Positions 1 through 7,885 of a DNA stretch of 46,666 bases are shown here, piece after piece. A program made the translations under genes and the position numbers. Source of the stretch: Gemmatimonadota bacterium. GTDB taxonomy: Bacteria > Gemmatimonadota > Gemmatimonadetes > Longimicrobiales > Gaopeijiaceae. The DNA lies in assembly GCA_022340865.1 (NCBI GenBank), contig JAJDNC010000165.1, forward strand, positions 1 to 46,666, read 5' to 3'. Position 1 is the first letter of the stretch. Each line of letters starts with the position of its first letter. Under the pieces are notes generated by a model. The model searched no databases, was not told the DNA's origin, and saw only the letters and a list, made by a program, of their open reading frames with translations.

Positions 1-117
1 GCCGCGGCGGTGGAGGCCGGGGCCGAGGTGGCCCACCCGCCGCTGGAGATTCCCGGCCACGGCACCTTCGCCATCTACATCCAGGGCGGCGTCCACCACG
101 GCCTCTGGCAGCTGTAG
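1..117 (+). CDS. VOC (glyoxalase-like) protein, C-terminal fragment
   Basis: An open frame runs in from the left edge and ends at TAG 115-117, giving the last 38 residues of a protein that starts outside the window. The tail reads like the end of a vicinal-oxygen-chelate enzyme: a Pro-rich turn, IPGHGTFAIY as the final beta strand, and a closing GVHHGLWQL. VOC proteins of the lactoylglutathione-lyase-related group often end this way, but with one strand visible the substrate cannot be guessed. The next gene starts 140 bases downstream, and no terminator hairpin is obvious between them. Confidence 0.6.
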   Translation, partial: AAAVEAGAEVAHPPLEIPGHGTFAIYIQGGVHHGLWQL

Positions 118-257
118 GCTGACCTTACTCGCGGTGGACGACACTCCCCCCTCGGGGCGGCGCGGCCCGGGTCCTTCGTCTTGCCACGCACCACTCGCGG
201 GGGCATTGTGCGCCGCAGCAGAGACTCCGGATTCGCCAGAGAAGGAGACAGGCCACG

Positions 258-1016
258 GTGACAGGCCGGCAGGTGGTGGGAATCTGGATGCTCGTCGCCC
301 TGGCCGTGATCCTGCTCCGGGTGGTGCCGTCCGGCAGCCTGTACTCCCGCTTGCTGCTGCGGCGATGGGATGTGCGCCGCAGGGACCGCTTCGGTCAACC
401 GGGTCGCCGGGACTTCGTCAGGTACGCGCTCTATTGCCTCGGCGGAGGCGCGGCGTTGGCCGCGGCCACCTTCTTCGGCCTCGGCGCCTTGCTGGAGCAC
501 GTGCCGCCGCTGAGCGGACTGGAGACGTGGCTGTCGGGGTTCGCGTTCGGTGGGCTCGTCATCGGCGGGATGTGCGTTCTCGGAGGTGTGGTCCTGCTCT
601 TCAAGGCCGCCTTCTGGAAGCCGTTGCCGCCACTTGCGTTTCGTCTGTACCGCGGGGACGAGGCGGTGGCCGAGACTCGGCTCGAGCGAGAGGCACTGGG
701 GCGGGGCATCGTCAGCGGGGGAGTGCGACCTCTTCCGTCGTTCGCGGCCCTGGCGCCGGCGGTGAGGGATCTCTCGGACGCCATCGCGAGGTCCACCGAC
801 GTCGTCAACACCGTACAGCTGGTGCAAGCCTTTTCCCACGAGCAGGCGATGCGCGTCGTGGACGCGGATGGGCACGCCGTCGGTGCCCACAGCGTCATCG
901 TGGTGGATCTGGGTCGATTGAAGGCCGGGCGTGGCTTCTGGACGGAGGTCAACCTGCGGGACGTGAATGCGTGGCGAGGACGACGGTCGACGTCCGACGG
1001 GGCCGCGTTCGAATGA
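258..1016 (+). CDS. Membrane protein of unknown function
   Basis: This is a 252-residue protein with a GTG start, chosen because AAGGAG lies 10 bases upstream. Residues about 5-23 form a first membrane segment. Two further hydrophobic stretches follow at about 57-83 and 90-117, the second Gly-rich. The remaining 130 residues look soluble and carry many charged residues. I do not recognise the family. The downstream VOC-like gene begins 25 bases after the stop on the same strand, so the two are probably co-transcribed. The C-terminal half has no visible catalytic motif, and a structural or sensory role is as likely as an enzymatic one. Confidence 0.7.
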   Translation: MTGRQVVGIWMLVALAVILLRVVPSGSLYSRLLLRRWDVRRRDRFGQPGRRDFVRYALYCLGGGAALAAATFFGLGALLEHVPPLSGLETWLSGFAFGGLVIGGMCVLGGVVLLFKAAFWKPLPPLAFRLYRGDEAVAETRLEREALGRGIVSGGVRPLPSFAALAPAVRDLSDAIARSTDVVNTVQLVQAFSHEQAMRVVDADGHAVGAHSVIVVDLGRLKAGRGFWTEVNLRDVNAWRGRRSTSDGAAFE

Positions 1017-1041
1017 GCCGCCGTCTTCCCCGGAATCGGTG

Positions 1042-1701
1042 ATGCCGACCCGGGTCCCGTTGTCGCTGGACCATGTGTTTCTCGCCGTGTCCCGGGGCGG
1101 CCCGGAGGTCGAACCCCTGCGGGCGGCGGGTTTCACCGAGGGGGCGCCCAACGTCCACCGTGGCCAGGGCACGGCGTGCCGTCGGTTCTTCTTCGACAAT
1201 GCCTATCTCGAGTTCGCGTGGCTCGAGAACCGAGCCGAGGCCGGCTCCCCGACGGTGTCGCCGACGGGTCTCGGCGAGCGGCTGGGCGGATTGCGGGGCG
1301 CGAGCCGCATCGGGGTGTGCGTTCGCCTCTCTCCCGATGCGTCCCATCCGCCTGTGGCGACCTGGGAGTATCGCCCGCCCTATCTGCCGCCCGAGCTCTC
1401 GATCCGGGTCGCCGGGAGCTCGGTCAGGCACGAGGAGCCGCTCCTGTTCTTCCTGGCTCCCGGGCTCGACCCGGACGCCTCCTTGCCCGGGCATCGCAAC
1501 GGCGCGCGGACGATCTCGCGCGTGGGGCTCGTCTTGCCGTCCGCCATCCGGCCCTCGGCCGAGCTGAAGTGGCTCGCCGAATCCGGTCTCGTCGATGTCG
1601 AGAGTGGCGACACCGAGTCTCTCCAGGTGGAAATGGACGGTGGGGTGCAGGGGAGACACCTGTCGCTCGCGGCCGGGTCGCCGTTGGAGATGGTCTGGTA
1701 G
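1042..1701 (+). CDS. VOC/glyoxalase-like domain protein
   Basis: A 219-residue soluble protein. The start at ATG 1042 (MPTRVPLSLDHVFLAVS) is preferred over an in-frame start 75 bases upstream, because LDHVFLAV is the usual first strand of glyoxalase-like proteins and the upstream start would overlap the preceding gene. Further family-like signs are the strand with paired Phe residues and Asn (RRFFFDNAYLEF) around residues 45-60 and the opening His in DHVFLAV, which is a metal-ligand position in many VOC enzymes. The length fits the single-chain glyoxalase_3-like group. The substrate is unknown. It follows a membrane protein gene by 25 bases. Confidence 0.7.
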   Translation: MPTRVPLSLDHVFLAVSRGGPEVEPLRAAGFTEGAPNVHRGQGTACRRFFFDNAYLEFAWLENRAEAGSPTVSPTGLGERLGGLRGASRIGVCVRLSPDASHPPVATWEYRPPYLPPELSIRVAGSSVRHEEPLLFFLAPGLDPDASLPGHRNGARTISRVGLVLPSAIRPSAELKWLAESGLVDVESGDTESLQVEMDGGVQGRHLSLAAGSPLEMVW

Positions 1702-1805
1702 CCGGGGATCACACCCCACTTCCTTCCTTGCCGTCTGCGTTGCAGCTGAGCATTCTATGCTGCAGGGGAGCCCCAGGTCATCGGATGAGAACGGAGGCTG
1801 CACTC

Positions 1806-2228
1806 ATGAGGCGTTCGGCCAGAAGTGGTGGATTGGTGGCCCTGATCGTGATCCTGGCTCTGGCGGCAGGCTTCTCGCTCTGGCCGCACGCTCTGACGAA
1901 CGCCGCCTTCGGCATCGATCTCAGGGTGCCGGCGGCACCCGCCTCGGGGCCGGAAGCCTTCGTTCCCATCGCTCTCGTCCGGATCGTGGGAGTCGTCGTC
2001 GCCCTGTTCGCGACCATGATCCTCGCCACGTGGACGAAGACGGCTGTGGCCAGGCGAGGCTTCGTGGTCATCGGCGGAGCCTCGGTGCTGCTGGTGTCGA
2101 TCCAGTGGACGCAGATCCTGCCCTTCGCCGTCGGCCTCGGCGGGACGGTCCTGACGGTTGCGTTGGTGGTGCTGGGCTGGCTGGCCCTGGCCGAGAGCGA
2201 GGTGGCACCCGCCCCGAGCGAGGTGTGA
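1806..2228 (+). CDS. Small four-helix membrane protein of unknown function
   Basis: A 140-residue protein with four predicted membrane helices: GGLVALIVILALAAG near the N-terminus, then segments around residues 50-75, 82-100 and 103-125. The start ATG 1806 is chosen because GGAGG sits 8 bases upstream. An earlier in-frame ATG at 1785 lacks such a site. Pro/Ala-rich residues follow the first helix and the acidic C-terminal tail ends SEVAPAPSEV. No conserved polar motif inside the helices is evident and I do not recognise the family. It lies between a VOC-like gene and a HAD hydrolase, all on the same strand. Confidence 0.65.
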   Translation: MRRSARSGGLVALIVILALAAGFSLWPHALTNAAFGIDLRVPAAPASGPEAFVPIALVRIVGVVVALFATMILATWTKTAVARRGFVVIGGASVLLVSIQWTQILPFAVGLGGTVLTVALVVLGWLALAESEVAPAPSEV

Positions 2229-2295
2229 GGGATCGTCGCCCTTCCTCCGGTGTGACGACAGCAGGCCTCTCCAGGACGGCGGTTCCGCCCTCTCT

Positions 2296-3015
2296 ATGCG
2301 TGCGGGTGCGGAAGCATCGTTGAGCGAGATCGAGGGGATCAGTCTCGACTTCTACGAGACGCTGGCCTTCCATCGTGAAGGCGGCGGACGCGCACGGGCG
2401 CTCGTCGACTACCTGGATGCGCACGAGCTCGCACACGCGCCGTGGGAGCACCAGGTCCTCTATGACGTGTTCGACCAACACGACGCCAGGTACGCGCCCG
2501 GGGGTTCGCCGGCCGACCGGATGGCGTACTACGTGTTCCTGGCGGATCGCATCTTCAAGAGACTGCAGGTTCCCACGGCGGAGGGGGACGCGGAGCGGCA
2601 CGCGCGGAACCTGTGGCGCATTCTCGGCCCCCAGTGCTTCGACGTCTTTCCCGACGCGTGGACGGCGCTTTCCGCACTGCGGGCCAGGGGCTATTCCATC
2701 GCCATCGTGTCGAACTGGCAAGCGGGCCTCCGGCACTTCTGTGCCGAGTTGGGGCTCGCGGGCCATGTGGATCACGTCGTCGCATCCGGTGACGTCGGTG
2801 TCGCGAAGCCCGATCCGGGCATCTTCGAAGAGGCCTGTGCCCGGCTGGGCATGCGGCCGGAACGGGTCCTGCATGTCGGAGACAGCCTCGTCGACGACTA
2901 CCGCGGAGGCGCCGCCGCCGGCCTCCAGGTCATCCTGCTGCAAAGGGACCCGGAGCCGGAGCCGCAGGCGAGCCGGATCATCCACCGCCTCGACGAGCTG
3001 CCGGGGCTGCTCTGA
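2296..3015 (+). CDS. HAD-superfamily hydrolase (haloacid-dehalogenase/HDHD3-like)
   Basis: A 239-residue cytoplasmic hydrolase with all four HAD motifs visible: motif I LDFYETL with nucleophile Asp18, motif II IVSNW (Ser139), motif III VAKPDPGIF (Lys171), and motif IV HVGDSLVDDYRGG (Asp196, Asp200/201). A cap of about 90 residues lies between motifs I and II. The second Asp of the usual DxD is replaced by Tyr20. DxY is the pattern of 2-haloacid dehalogenases and HDHD3-like proteins rather than typical phosphatases, which lack this acid-base residue only rarely. The substrate is unknown. The start ATG 2296 lies 67 bases after the preceding stop. Confidence 0.85.
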   Translation: MRAGAEASLSEIEGISLDFYETLAFHREGGGRARALVDYLDAHELAHAPWEHQVLYDVFDQHDARYAPGGSPADRMAYYVFLADRIFKRLQVPTAEGDAERHARNLWRILGPQCFDVFPDAWTALSALRARGYSIAIVSNWQAGLRHFCAELGLAGHVDHVVASGDVGVAKPDPGIFEEACARLGMRPERVLHVGDSLVDDYRGGAAAGLQVILLQRDPEPEPQASRIIHRLDELPGLL

Positions 3016-3162
3016 CCCGGACCACGGCCGCGGTGGCCGGACAACGTAGAAGACGCCCGCCCGCCCGACTCGGCACTCGCCTTGCGACCGGGGCAGCGCG
3101 GAGCGCATCCTGGTGCGCGGGTTCTCCCGAGCCCCCCGGAGAGGCCCAGAAAGGGACTTGTC

Positions 3163-3870
3163 ATGCCGAAGGTTCTCGACGGCTTCGTGTTCTACGGAGT
3201 CTTCCTCTTCTCGACGACCCTTCACGAGGCGGCCCACGCGTGGGCCGCTATGCGTGGCGGTGACCGCACCGCGTACGAGGGCGGTCAGGTGACTCTGAAT
3301 CCGATGCCGCACATCCGGCGGGAGATCATCGGAATGGTGGTCCTGCCCATCGTCTCGGTGCTCCTGTCGGGTTGGCCTCTGGGCTTCGCGAGCGCTCCAT
3401 ACAACAGGAGTTGGGCCGAGCGGTATCCGAAGCGCGCGGGCTGGATGGCCCTGGCCGGGCCCGGCGCCAACTTCCTCCTGGTGCTGCTCGCGGCGCTCCT
3501 CATCAATCTGGGCGTTCTGGGCGGAGTGTTCTCCGCTCCGGAGCACATCACCTTCGCGGACGTGACGACGGCGACCGCCGGGGCCGGCAGCTGGTGGAAC
3601 TCCGTCGGTTACCTCATCGGTTCCGTCTTTGCGCTGAACCTGCTGCTCGGTCTCTTCAATCTCCTGCCGGTTCCTCCGTTGGACGGGAGCGCTGCGCTGG
3701 TCCTCGTCATGCCCGACCACATGGTGAGGAAATACCAGGACTTCATCTGGTCGCATCCGCAGGTTACCTGGATCGGCATCATCATCGCCTGGCAGGTCTT
3801 CGACAAGCTGTTCGACCCTGTGTTCACCATGGCGATCAGCCACCTGTATCCAGGTGTGTCCTACTCGTAG
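3163..3870 (+). CDS. M50 (site-2 protease-like) membrane metalloprotease
   Basis: A 235-residue polytopic membrane protein with the zinc site HEAAH at residues 21-25 in the first helix, and NLLPVPPLDG at 166-175 in a later helix, whose Asp174 is the third zinc ligand in M50 enzymes. No PDZ domain is present, so this is the short, PDZ-less form like the yeast/archaeal or SpoIVFB-type minimal proteases. The conserved Gly-Pro turn AGPGAN near residue 100 is also typical. Start ATG 3163 follows AAGGGA at 3151. It probably cleaves membrane-embedded substrates, but no partner anti-sigma factor is adjacent. A membrane-protein gene follows 18 bases downstream. Confidence 0.85.
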   Translation: MPKVLDGFVFYGVFLFSTTLHEAAHAWAAMRGGDRTAYEGGQVTLNPMPHIRREIIGMVVLPIVSVLLSGWPLGFASAPYNRSWAERYPKRAGWMALAGPGANFLLVLLAALLINLGVLGGVFSAPEHITFADVTTATAGAGSWWNSVGYLIGSVFALNLLLGLFNLLPVPPLDGSAALVLVMPDHMVRKYQDFIWSHPQVTWIGIIIAWQVFDKLFDPVFTMAISHLYPGVSYS

Positions 3871-3888
3871 CCACTCCGGAGGTGCAGA

Positions 3889-4647
3889 ATGTGCGCAGCA
3901 CCGGCGATCGACTCGGGAGGCGGCGGGGTCTCACCGGAGGAGTCCGAGCAGAGCCTGGATCTGTCGACCTATGCCCACCGACAGCTCATCGGGTATCTGG
4001 GGCTCCTTCTGCCCGTTCTTCTCTACGGACTCGCCGGGGTGCGAGGGACCGCGGAGCTGCCGGCGTGGAAGCTCCTCGACTCCGTCAGCGCGTACTACTA
4101 CTCGGGAGCGGTGGCGGTCTTCGTGGGCGTCCTCTTCGGTCTGGGGTTCTTCCTCCTCACCTACCAGGGCTACAGCGACTCGCGAGCGGACCGGCGCCTG
4201 GGGCGGTTCGCCGCCCTGTGCGCCTTCGCCATAGCCATCTTTCCCACAGGAAGCGCGCCGGACCACATCCCCAGACCTGAGTGGTGGGGTGGGGCGGCCG
4301 GGTCGATCCACTACATCGCCGCGGCGCTGCTCTTCACGAGCTTCGCCGTCTTCTCCCTCTGGCTCTTCCGCCGCACGGACGTTCCCGAGGGGGAGCCTCT
4401 TCCGCCCGACAAGCGGTTCGGGAATCGGGTCTATGCCGTCTGCGGCACGGTGATCATCGCCTGCATCCTCTGGGCCGGGGCCTCCCGGATCCGGCCGCAC
4501 CCGATCTTCTGGCCGGAGACCATCGCCCTGTGGGCCTTCGCCCTCTCCTGGCTGGTCAAGGGGCGCGCGCACCACACGTTGGCGTCCGCGGCCCGGCGGG
4601 TGAAGGCGACGGTCCAGCGGGCCGGACGATCGTCGTCGGCGTCATGA
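3889..4647 (+). CDS. Polytopic membrane protein of unknown function
   Basis: A 252-residue integral membrane protein starting at ATG 3889, with GGAGGTG about 7 bases upstream. About six hydrophobic segments are visible, beginning at GYLGLLLPVLLYGLAG and including GAVAVFVGVLFGLGFFLL. The loops carry conserved-looking SVSAYYYSG and IFPTGSAPDHIPRPEWW motifs. The tyrosine-rich SAYYYSG before a helix resembles small bacterial membrane families of unknown role such as DUF998, but I cannot assign it with certainty. It sits 18 bases after the M50 protease gene on the same strand and is likely in the same transcript, which makes it a candidate partner or substrate. Confidence 0.75.
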   Translation: MCAAPAIDSGGGGVSPEESEQSLDLSTYAHRQLIGYLGLLLPVLLYGLAGVRGTAELPAWKLLDSVSAYYYSGAVAVFVGVLFGLGFFLLTYQGYSDSRADRRLGRFAALCAFAIAIFPTGSAPDHIPRPEWWGGAAGSIHYIAAALLFTSFAVFSLWLFRRTDVPEGEPLPPDKRFGNRVYAVCGTVIIACILWAGASRIRPHPIFWPETIALWAFALSWLVKGRAHHTLASAARRVKATVQRAGRSSSAS

Positions 4648-4795
4648 CCTCGGGTCGGTGTCCGGCCCCGGCGACCACCGCAACTGTCCGGGGCGCCCCG
4701 CGATGGCGGGCGGAGTCGTAGCTGCGGGTGGCGCCGCGACGGCCGGAGGCGCAAAGTCGGGGAGAGAGAACGGAGCCCGTGCGTCTGGAGAGACG

Positions 4796-5278
4796 ATGAT
4801 ACGATTGGAAATTCCGGGACTGGGCGTGCGAGAGATCGAGACGGTGATCACCGACTACACCGGCACCCACGCGTTCGCCGGCGCCGTACGACCCGGGGTC
4901 AAGGCCCGCCTTGCCGCTCTCGCTCGACAGGCGGAGGTCCAGGTGTTGACGGCAGACACGTTCGGCACGGCGAGGGGGGAGCTGGCCGGACTTCCCGTCG
5001 CGGTGCACGTGCTCACCGGTGAGCGACACGACGAGCAGAAGCGCGCATACGTGCTGGAGCGGAACCCGCAGCACGTGGCTGCGTTCGGAAACGGCAACAA
5101 CGATCGGCTACTGCTGAAGGCCGTGCGTGACGCCGGCGGGCTCGCCGTCGCAGTCGACAACGGAGAAGGCTGCGCCCTCGACGCGATCCTGGCCGCCGAC
5201 CTGCTGGTTCACGGATCGGAGAACGCCCTGGACCTGCTGCTGGACACCGACCGGTGCAAGGCGACGCTGCGGTTCTGA
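4796..5278 (+). CDS. HAD-like protein resembling the P-type ATPase P-domain
   Basis: A 160-residue soluble protein starting at ATG 4796, with GGAG 5 bases upstream. It resembles the free-standing soluble P-type-ATPase-like phosphatases (COG4087 type). Motif I is TDYTGT near residue 19, with the Asp as nucleophile. The motif IV region reads FGNGNNDRLLLKAV, close to the GDGxND of P-type ATPases. There is no cap domain and no membrane segment, so this is only the phosphorylation-domain fold. A Lys between the motifs (EQKRAYV) may be the HAD motif III lysine. The physiological substrate is unknown. A 53-residue membrane peptide gene follows 84 bases later. Confidence 0.75.
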   Translation: MIRLEIPGLGVREIETVITDYTGTHAFAGAVRPGVKARLAALARQAEVQVLTADTFGTARGELAGLPVAVHVLTGERHDEQKRAYVLERNPQHVAAFGNGNNDRLLLKAVRDAGGLAVAVDNGEGCALDAILAADLLVHGSENALDLLLDTDRCKATLRF

Positions 5279-5362
5279 CAACGCCATCCTTGCTCCCACG
5301 CCGGTAGGGGACATACGGTCAAATAGCGCTACGTCACGCCCTCCTGCACGAGGCTGCCCACT

Positions 5363-5524
5363 GTGAAGGGGATTCTGAACACGGCCATGACGTTCGTCGC
5401 CTCGTACGTGGGGTGGGTGATCGGCGCGAAGATCTCGATCTTCACCGCCTTCCTCGTCTCCACGATCTTCACGGGTGTCGGGCTCTGGCTCTCCATGAAG
5501 ATCACCCGTTACTACCTGCCCTGA
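5363..5524 (+). CDS. 53-residue membrane peptide
   Basis: A short GTG-initiated frame that encodes MKGILNTAMTFVASYVGW and continues with one or two hydrophobic stretches up to GVGLWLSMKITRYYLP. GAGG lies 9 bases before the start. The Gly-containing hydrophobic stretch followed by basic residues looks like a small integral membrane protein. Residues are strongly biased to Thr, Ile, Val and Phe, unlike random frames in this G+C-rich DNA, which are Arg/Pro/Ala-rich. That is why I accept it. Function unknown. It ends about 80 bases before the convergent cyclophilin gene. Confidence 0.65.
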   Translation: MKGILNTAMTFVASYVGWVIGAKISIFTAFLVSTIFTGVGLWLSMKITRYYLP

Positions 5525-5602
5525 CGGGAGCGACGGACGCCACCAACCGTCCGTGTCGCGGCGAAAGGGCCGGCGGGATCGCGGCCGGCTCTCCGCCGAT
5601 CC

Positions 5603-6268
5603 TCACTTCTCGATGACGGCCGTCTCGATGCGGTCGAGCTTGGGGAACTGCGCGTCGAGATAGGCGTTGCCCCTGGCCAGCACCCGGGCCTGATACGGCC
5701 CGTTCCCCCGGGGAGGGCCGTCGCCGTACCCGGAGTAGAAGGAGTCGACGACGCTCATCCCCTCGACGACCTCGCCGAAGGGGGCGAAGCCCTGCTTGTC
5801 CAGCGACGGGTTGTCCTTGAGGTTGACGAACACCCCGGTCGTGCGCGAGGTGGGGCCGTTCCTGGCGAAGGAGAGCCGTCCACGCAGGTTCGACTGGGTG
5901 ACGGGGTCGTCCACGAGGACCTTGTCCTTCCACTGGGCGCTGATCATGGGATCGCCGCTCAGGCCGAACTGCACCATGAAGCCCTTGAGCACCCGGTAGA
6001 TGCGCGTGTCGTCGTAGAAGCCGTTCTTCACCAGGTTGTAGAACCGGTCCGCCCCGATGGGCGCCCAGGCACGGTGCACCTCCACGACGAAGTCCCCTTT
6101 GGACGTGTGGAAGCGGACGCGGAAGGTGTCCGGCGCGGTCTCGGTGAGGCGCGCGGGGTAGAGGAGGGGGTTGGACAGGTCCGGCCCCTTCGCGGTCTTC
6201 GCAGGGGGCTTGCCGCCGCATCCGACGGCGAGAACGAGGAGCGCTGCGGCTCCGAGGATACGAGTCAT
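5603..6268 (-). CDS. Cyclophilin-type peptidyl-prolyl isomerase, lipoprotein
   Basis: A 221-residue secreted cyclophilin starting at ATG 6268, preceded on its strand by GAGAGAG. The N-terminus MTRILGAAALLVLAVGCGG is a lipoprotein signal with lipobox VGC, so the protein should be anchored on the periplasmic side. The cyclophilin core begins at about residue 50 (FHTSKGDFVVEVHR), with the FYNLVKNGFYDDTRIYRV and GFMVQFG segments. The catalytic Arg of the FxMxxGD-type region is probably the R of TRIYRV. The C-terminal block GNAYLDAQFPKLDRI is typical of a bacterial exported cyclophilin group. The role is prolyl isomerisation during envelope protein folding. It lies downstream of the cold-shock gene, separated by a hairpin. 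Confidence 0.9.
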   Translation of the reverse strand: MTRILGAAALLVLAVGCGGKPPAKTAKGPDLSNPLLYPARLTETAPDTFRVRFHTSKGDFVVEVHRAWAPIGADRFYNLVKNGFYDDTRIYRVLKGFMVQFGLSGDPMISAQWKDKVLVDDPVTQSNLRGRLSFARNGPTSRTTGVFVNLKDNPSLDKQGFAPFGEVVEGMSVVDSFYSGYGDGPPRGNGPYQARVLARGNAYLDAQFPKLDRIETAVIEK

Positions 6269-6284
6269 GTCTCTCTCACAGCGA

Positions 6285-6320
6285 ATCGGGCCGTCCACCC
6301 CGGAGGACGGACGGCCCGAT
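6285..6320 (-). terminator. Hairpin between cold-shock and cyclophilin genes
   Basis: Perfect 12-base arms, atcgggccgtcc at 6285-6296 and ggacggcccgat at 6309-6320, enclose a 12-base loop. On the minus strand it lies 22 bases after the cold-shock stop codon and about 16 bases before the cyclophilin start. No run of U follows, so it may be an attenuating or RNA-stabilising hairpin rather than a classic intrinsic terminator. Confidence 0.55.
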
Positions 6321-6342
6321 GGTGCGAACGGCGCTCGTGGCG

Positions 6343-6549
6343 TCAGATCTTGGTGACCTTTTCGGCCGCGGGGCCCTTGGTGCCCTGCACGACGTCGAAC
6401 TCCACTCGGTCACCCTCGGCGAGGGTGCGGAAGCCTTCGGCCTGGATGGCGCTGTGGTGGACGAAGCAGTCCTTGCCGCCGTCGTCCGGGGTGATGAATC
6501 CGAAGCCCTTCTGGTCGTTGAACCACTTGACGGTGCCTACGGTACGCAT
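6343..6549 (-). CDS. Cold-shock domain protein (CspA family)
   Basis: A 68-residue single cold-shock domain protein that binds single-stranded [25 protein letters not shown] begins the domain. RNP1 is KGFGFI (residues 14-19) and RNP2 is CFVHHSAI (about 28-35), with a second His where most CspA proteins have Phe. The length is exactly that of the family. The start ATG 6549 is preceded by GAGGAGAACGG on the minus strand, a strong ribosome site. Upstream lies 277 bases without a gene, consistent with the long 5' leader of many csp genes, though no cold-box motif could be proven by eye. It is followed by a 12-bp hairpin. Confidence 0.95.
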   Translation of the reverse strand: MRTVGTVKWFNDQKGFGFITPDDGGKDCFVHHSAIQAEGFRTLAEGDRVEFDVVQGTKGPAAEKVTKI

Positions 6550-6826
6550 CCGTTCTCCTCGGTTGTTCGTCGTCGTCGTCGGAGTCCGGACGGTCCGTAC
6601 CTGCCGACTACCTGACTGATGCGCAGATGCTCAACCCCCTGCGCCGGGCTCGTGGCACTACGCCACGCTGTCTGAACTTGAAGGACGATGCCCCTTCCGC
6701 CCGCGCTCCGCAAGGTTTTCGACACCTGTCAAACCGGGTTGCCGGGAGGGCTTCGGGGGATCAGTCTGAGGAGCTCGAGACAGAAGTCGCGTCTTCCCAT
6801 CCGGGGCCCTTTCGGAGCGAACCGAA

Positions 6827-7867
6827 TTGATCGACCTGCGCAGTGATACCGTGACCCTCCCCACGCCCGCCATGCGCGAAGCCATGGCCCACGCTCCCGT
6901 GGGTGACGACGTCTACCACGAGGATCCGACGGTGCTGGCCCTCGAGGCCCGCGCCGCCGAGATCCTGGGCAAGGAAGACGCGGTCTACGTGCCCACGGGG
7001 ACCATGTCCAACCAGATCGCCCTGCGCGCGCACACCGAGCCGGGGGACATGGCCATCATGGATGCGTCGGCGCACATGGCCATCAACGAGGGCGGTGCCG
7101 CGGCCGCGCTCTCGGGCGTCACCATCGCGAGGATGGCGGGCCGTGCAGGCATCTTCGGCGCCCATGACGTGGAGGGCGCCCTGGAGGTTCCTCATCCGTT
7201 CAACCCGCCCAACCACTCTCCCCGCCCGCGCGTCGTGTGCGTGGAGAACACCCACAACTCGGGGGGCGGCACGATCTGGTCCCTGGAGACCCTGTCCGCC
7301 GTGGCCGAGACGGCCGGGAGCCACGGCATGACGCTGCACATGGACGGCGCCCGGCTGTGGCACGCGGCAGCGGCCTCGGGGGTGCCGGAGCGGGCCTTCG
7401 CCGAGCGCTTCGACACGGTGAGCGTGTGCTTCAGCAAGGGTCTGGGGGCGCCGGTGGGCTCGGCCTTGGTGGGAAGCCGAACGCTGATCACCCGGGCGCG
7501 GCGGTTCAAGCAGATGTACGGCGGCGGGTTCCGCCAGGCGGGGGTCATCGCCGCCGGAGCTCTCTACGCCCTCGAGCACCACCGGGAGCGCCTGGGCGAG
7601 GACGTGGCCAATGCCCGTGCCTTCGCGGAGGCGCTGGCGGAGACGGACGGCATCGAGGTAGACCTCGCCACGGTGCAGACCAACATCGTGCGCTTCGACG
7701 TGACCTCCATGGAAGCCGGCGACTTCGTCGATGGGTGCCACGACCGGGGCGTGCACATGCTCCCCGGTGGCCGTCACGGGGTGCGGGCCGTGATGCATCT
7801 GGGTATCGAGCGCGCCGACGTGGAGGTTGCGGTGGGGGTGGTGCGCGAGGTCCTGGCGGGGGCCTGA
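6827..7867 (+). CDS. ltaE: Low-specificity L-threonine aldolase
   Basis: A 346-residue PLP enzyme of fold type I that cleaves L-threonine or allo-threonine to glycine and acetaldehyde. The N-terminus IDLRSDTVTLPTPAM is the canonical threonine aldolase start, which fixes the initiator as TTG 6827 (CGGAG about 10 bases upstream). Other family blocks are GDDVYHEDPTV, PTGTMSNQIAL, LHMDGARLWHA (PLP-binding Asp173) and VCFSKGLGAPVGS with Schiff-base Lys204. The length is normal. It stands alone between the divergent cold-shock gene and a convergent methyltransferase gene. It probably supplies glycine or scavenges threonine. The TTG start may keep expression modest. Confidence 0.95.
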   Translation: MIDLRSDTVTLPTPAMREAMAHAPVGDDVYHEDPTVLALEARAAEILGKEDAVYVPTGTMSNQIALRAHTEPGDMAIMDASAHMAINEGGAAAALSGVTIARMAGRAGIFGAHDVEGALEVPHPFNPPNHSPRPRVVCVENTHNSGGGTIWSLETLSAVAETAGSHGMTLHMDGARLWHAAAASGVPERAFAERFDTVSVCFSKGLGAPVGSALVGSRTLITRARRFKQMYGGGFRQAGVIAAGALYALEHHRERLGEDVANARAFAEALAETDGIEVDLATVQTNIVRFDVTSMEAGDFVDGCHDRGVHMLPGGRHGVRAVMHLGIERADVEVAVGVVREVLAGA

Positions 7868-7885
7868 GCCGCCTCCGCGATATGC

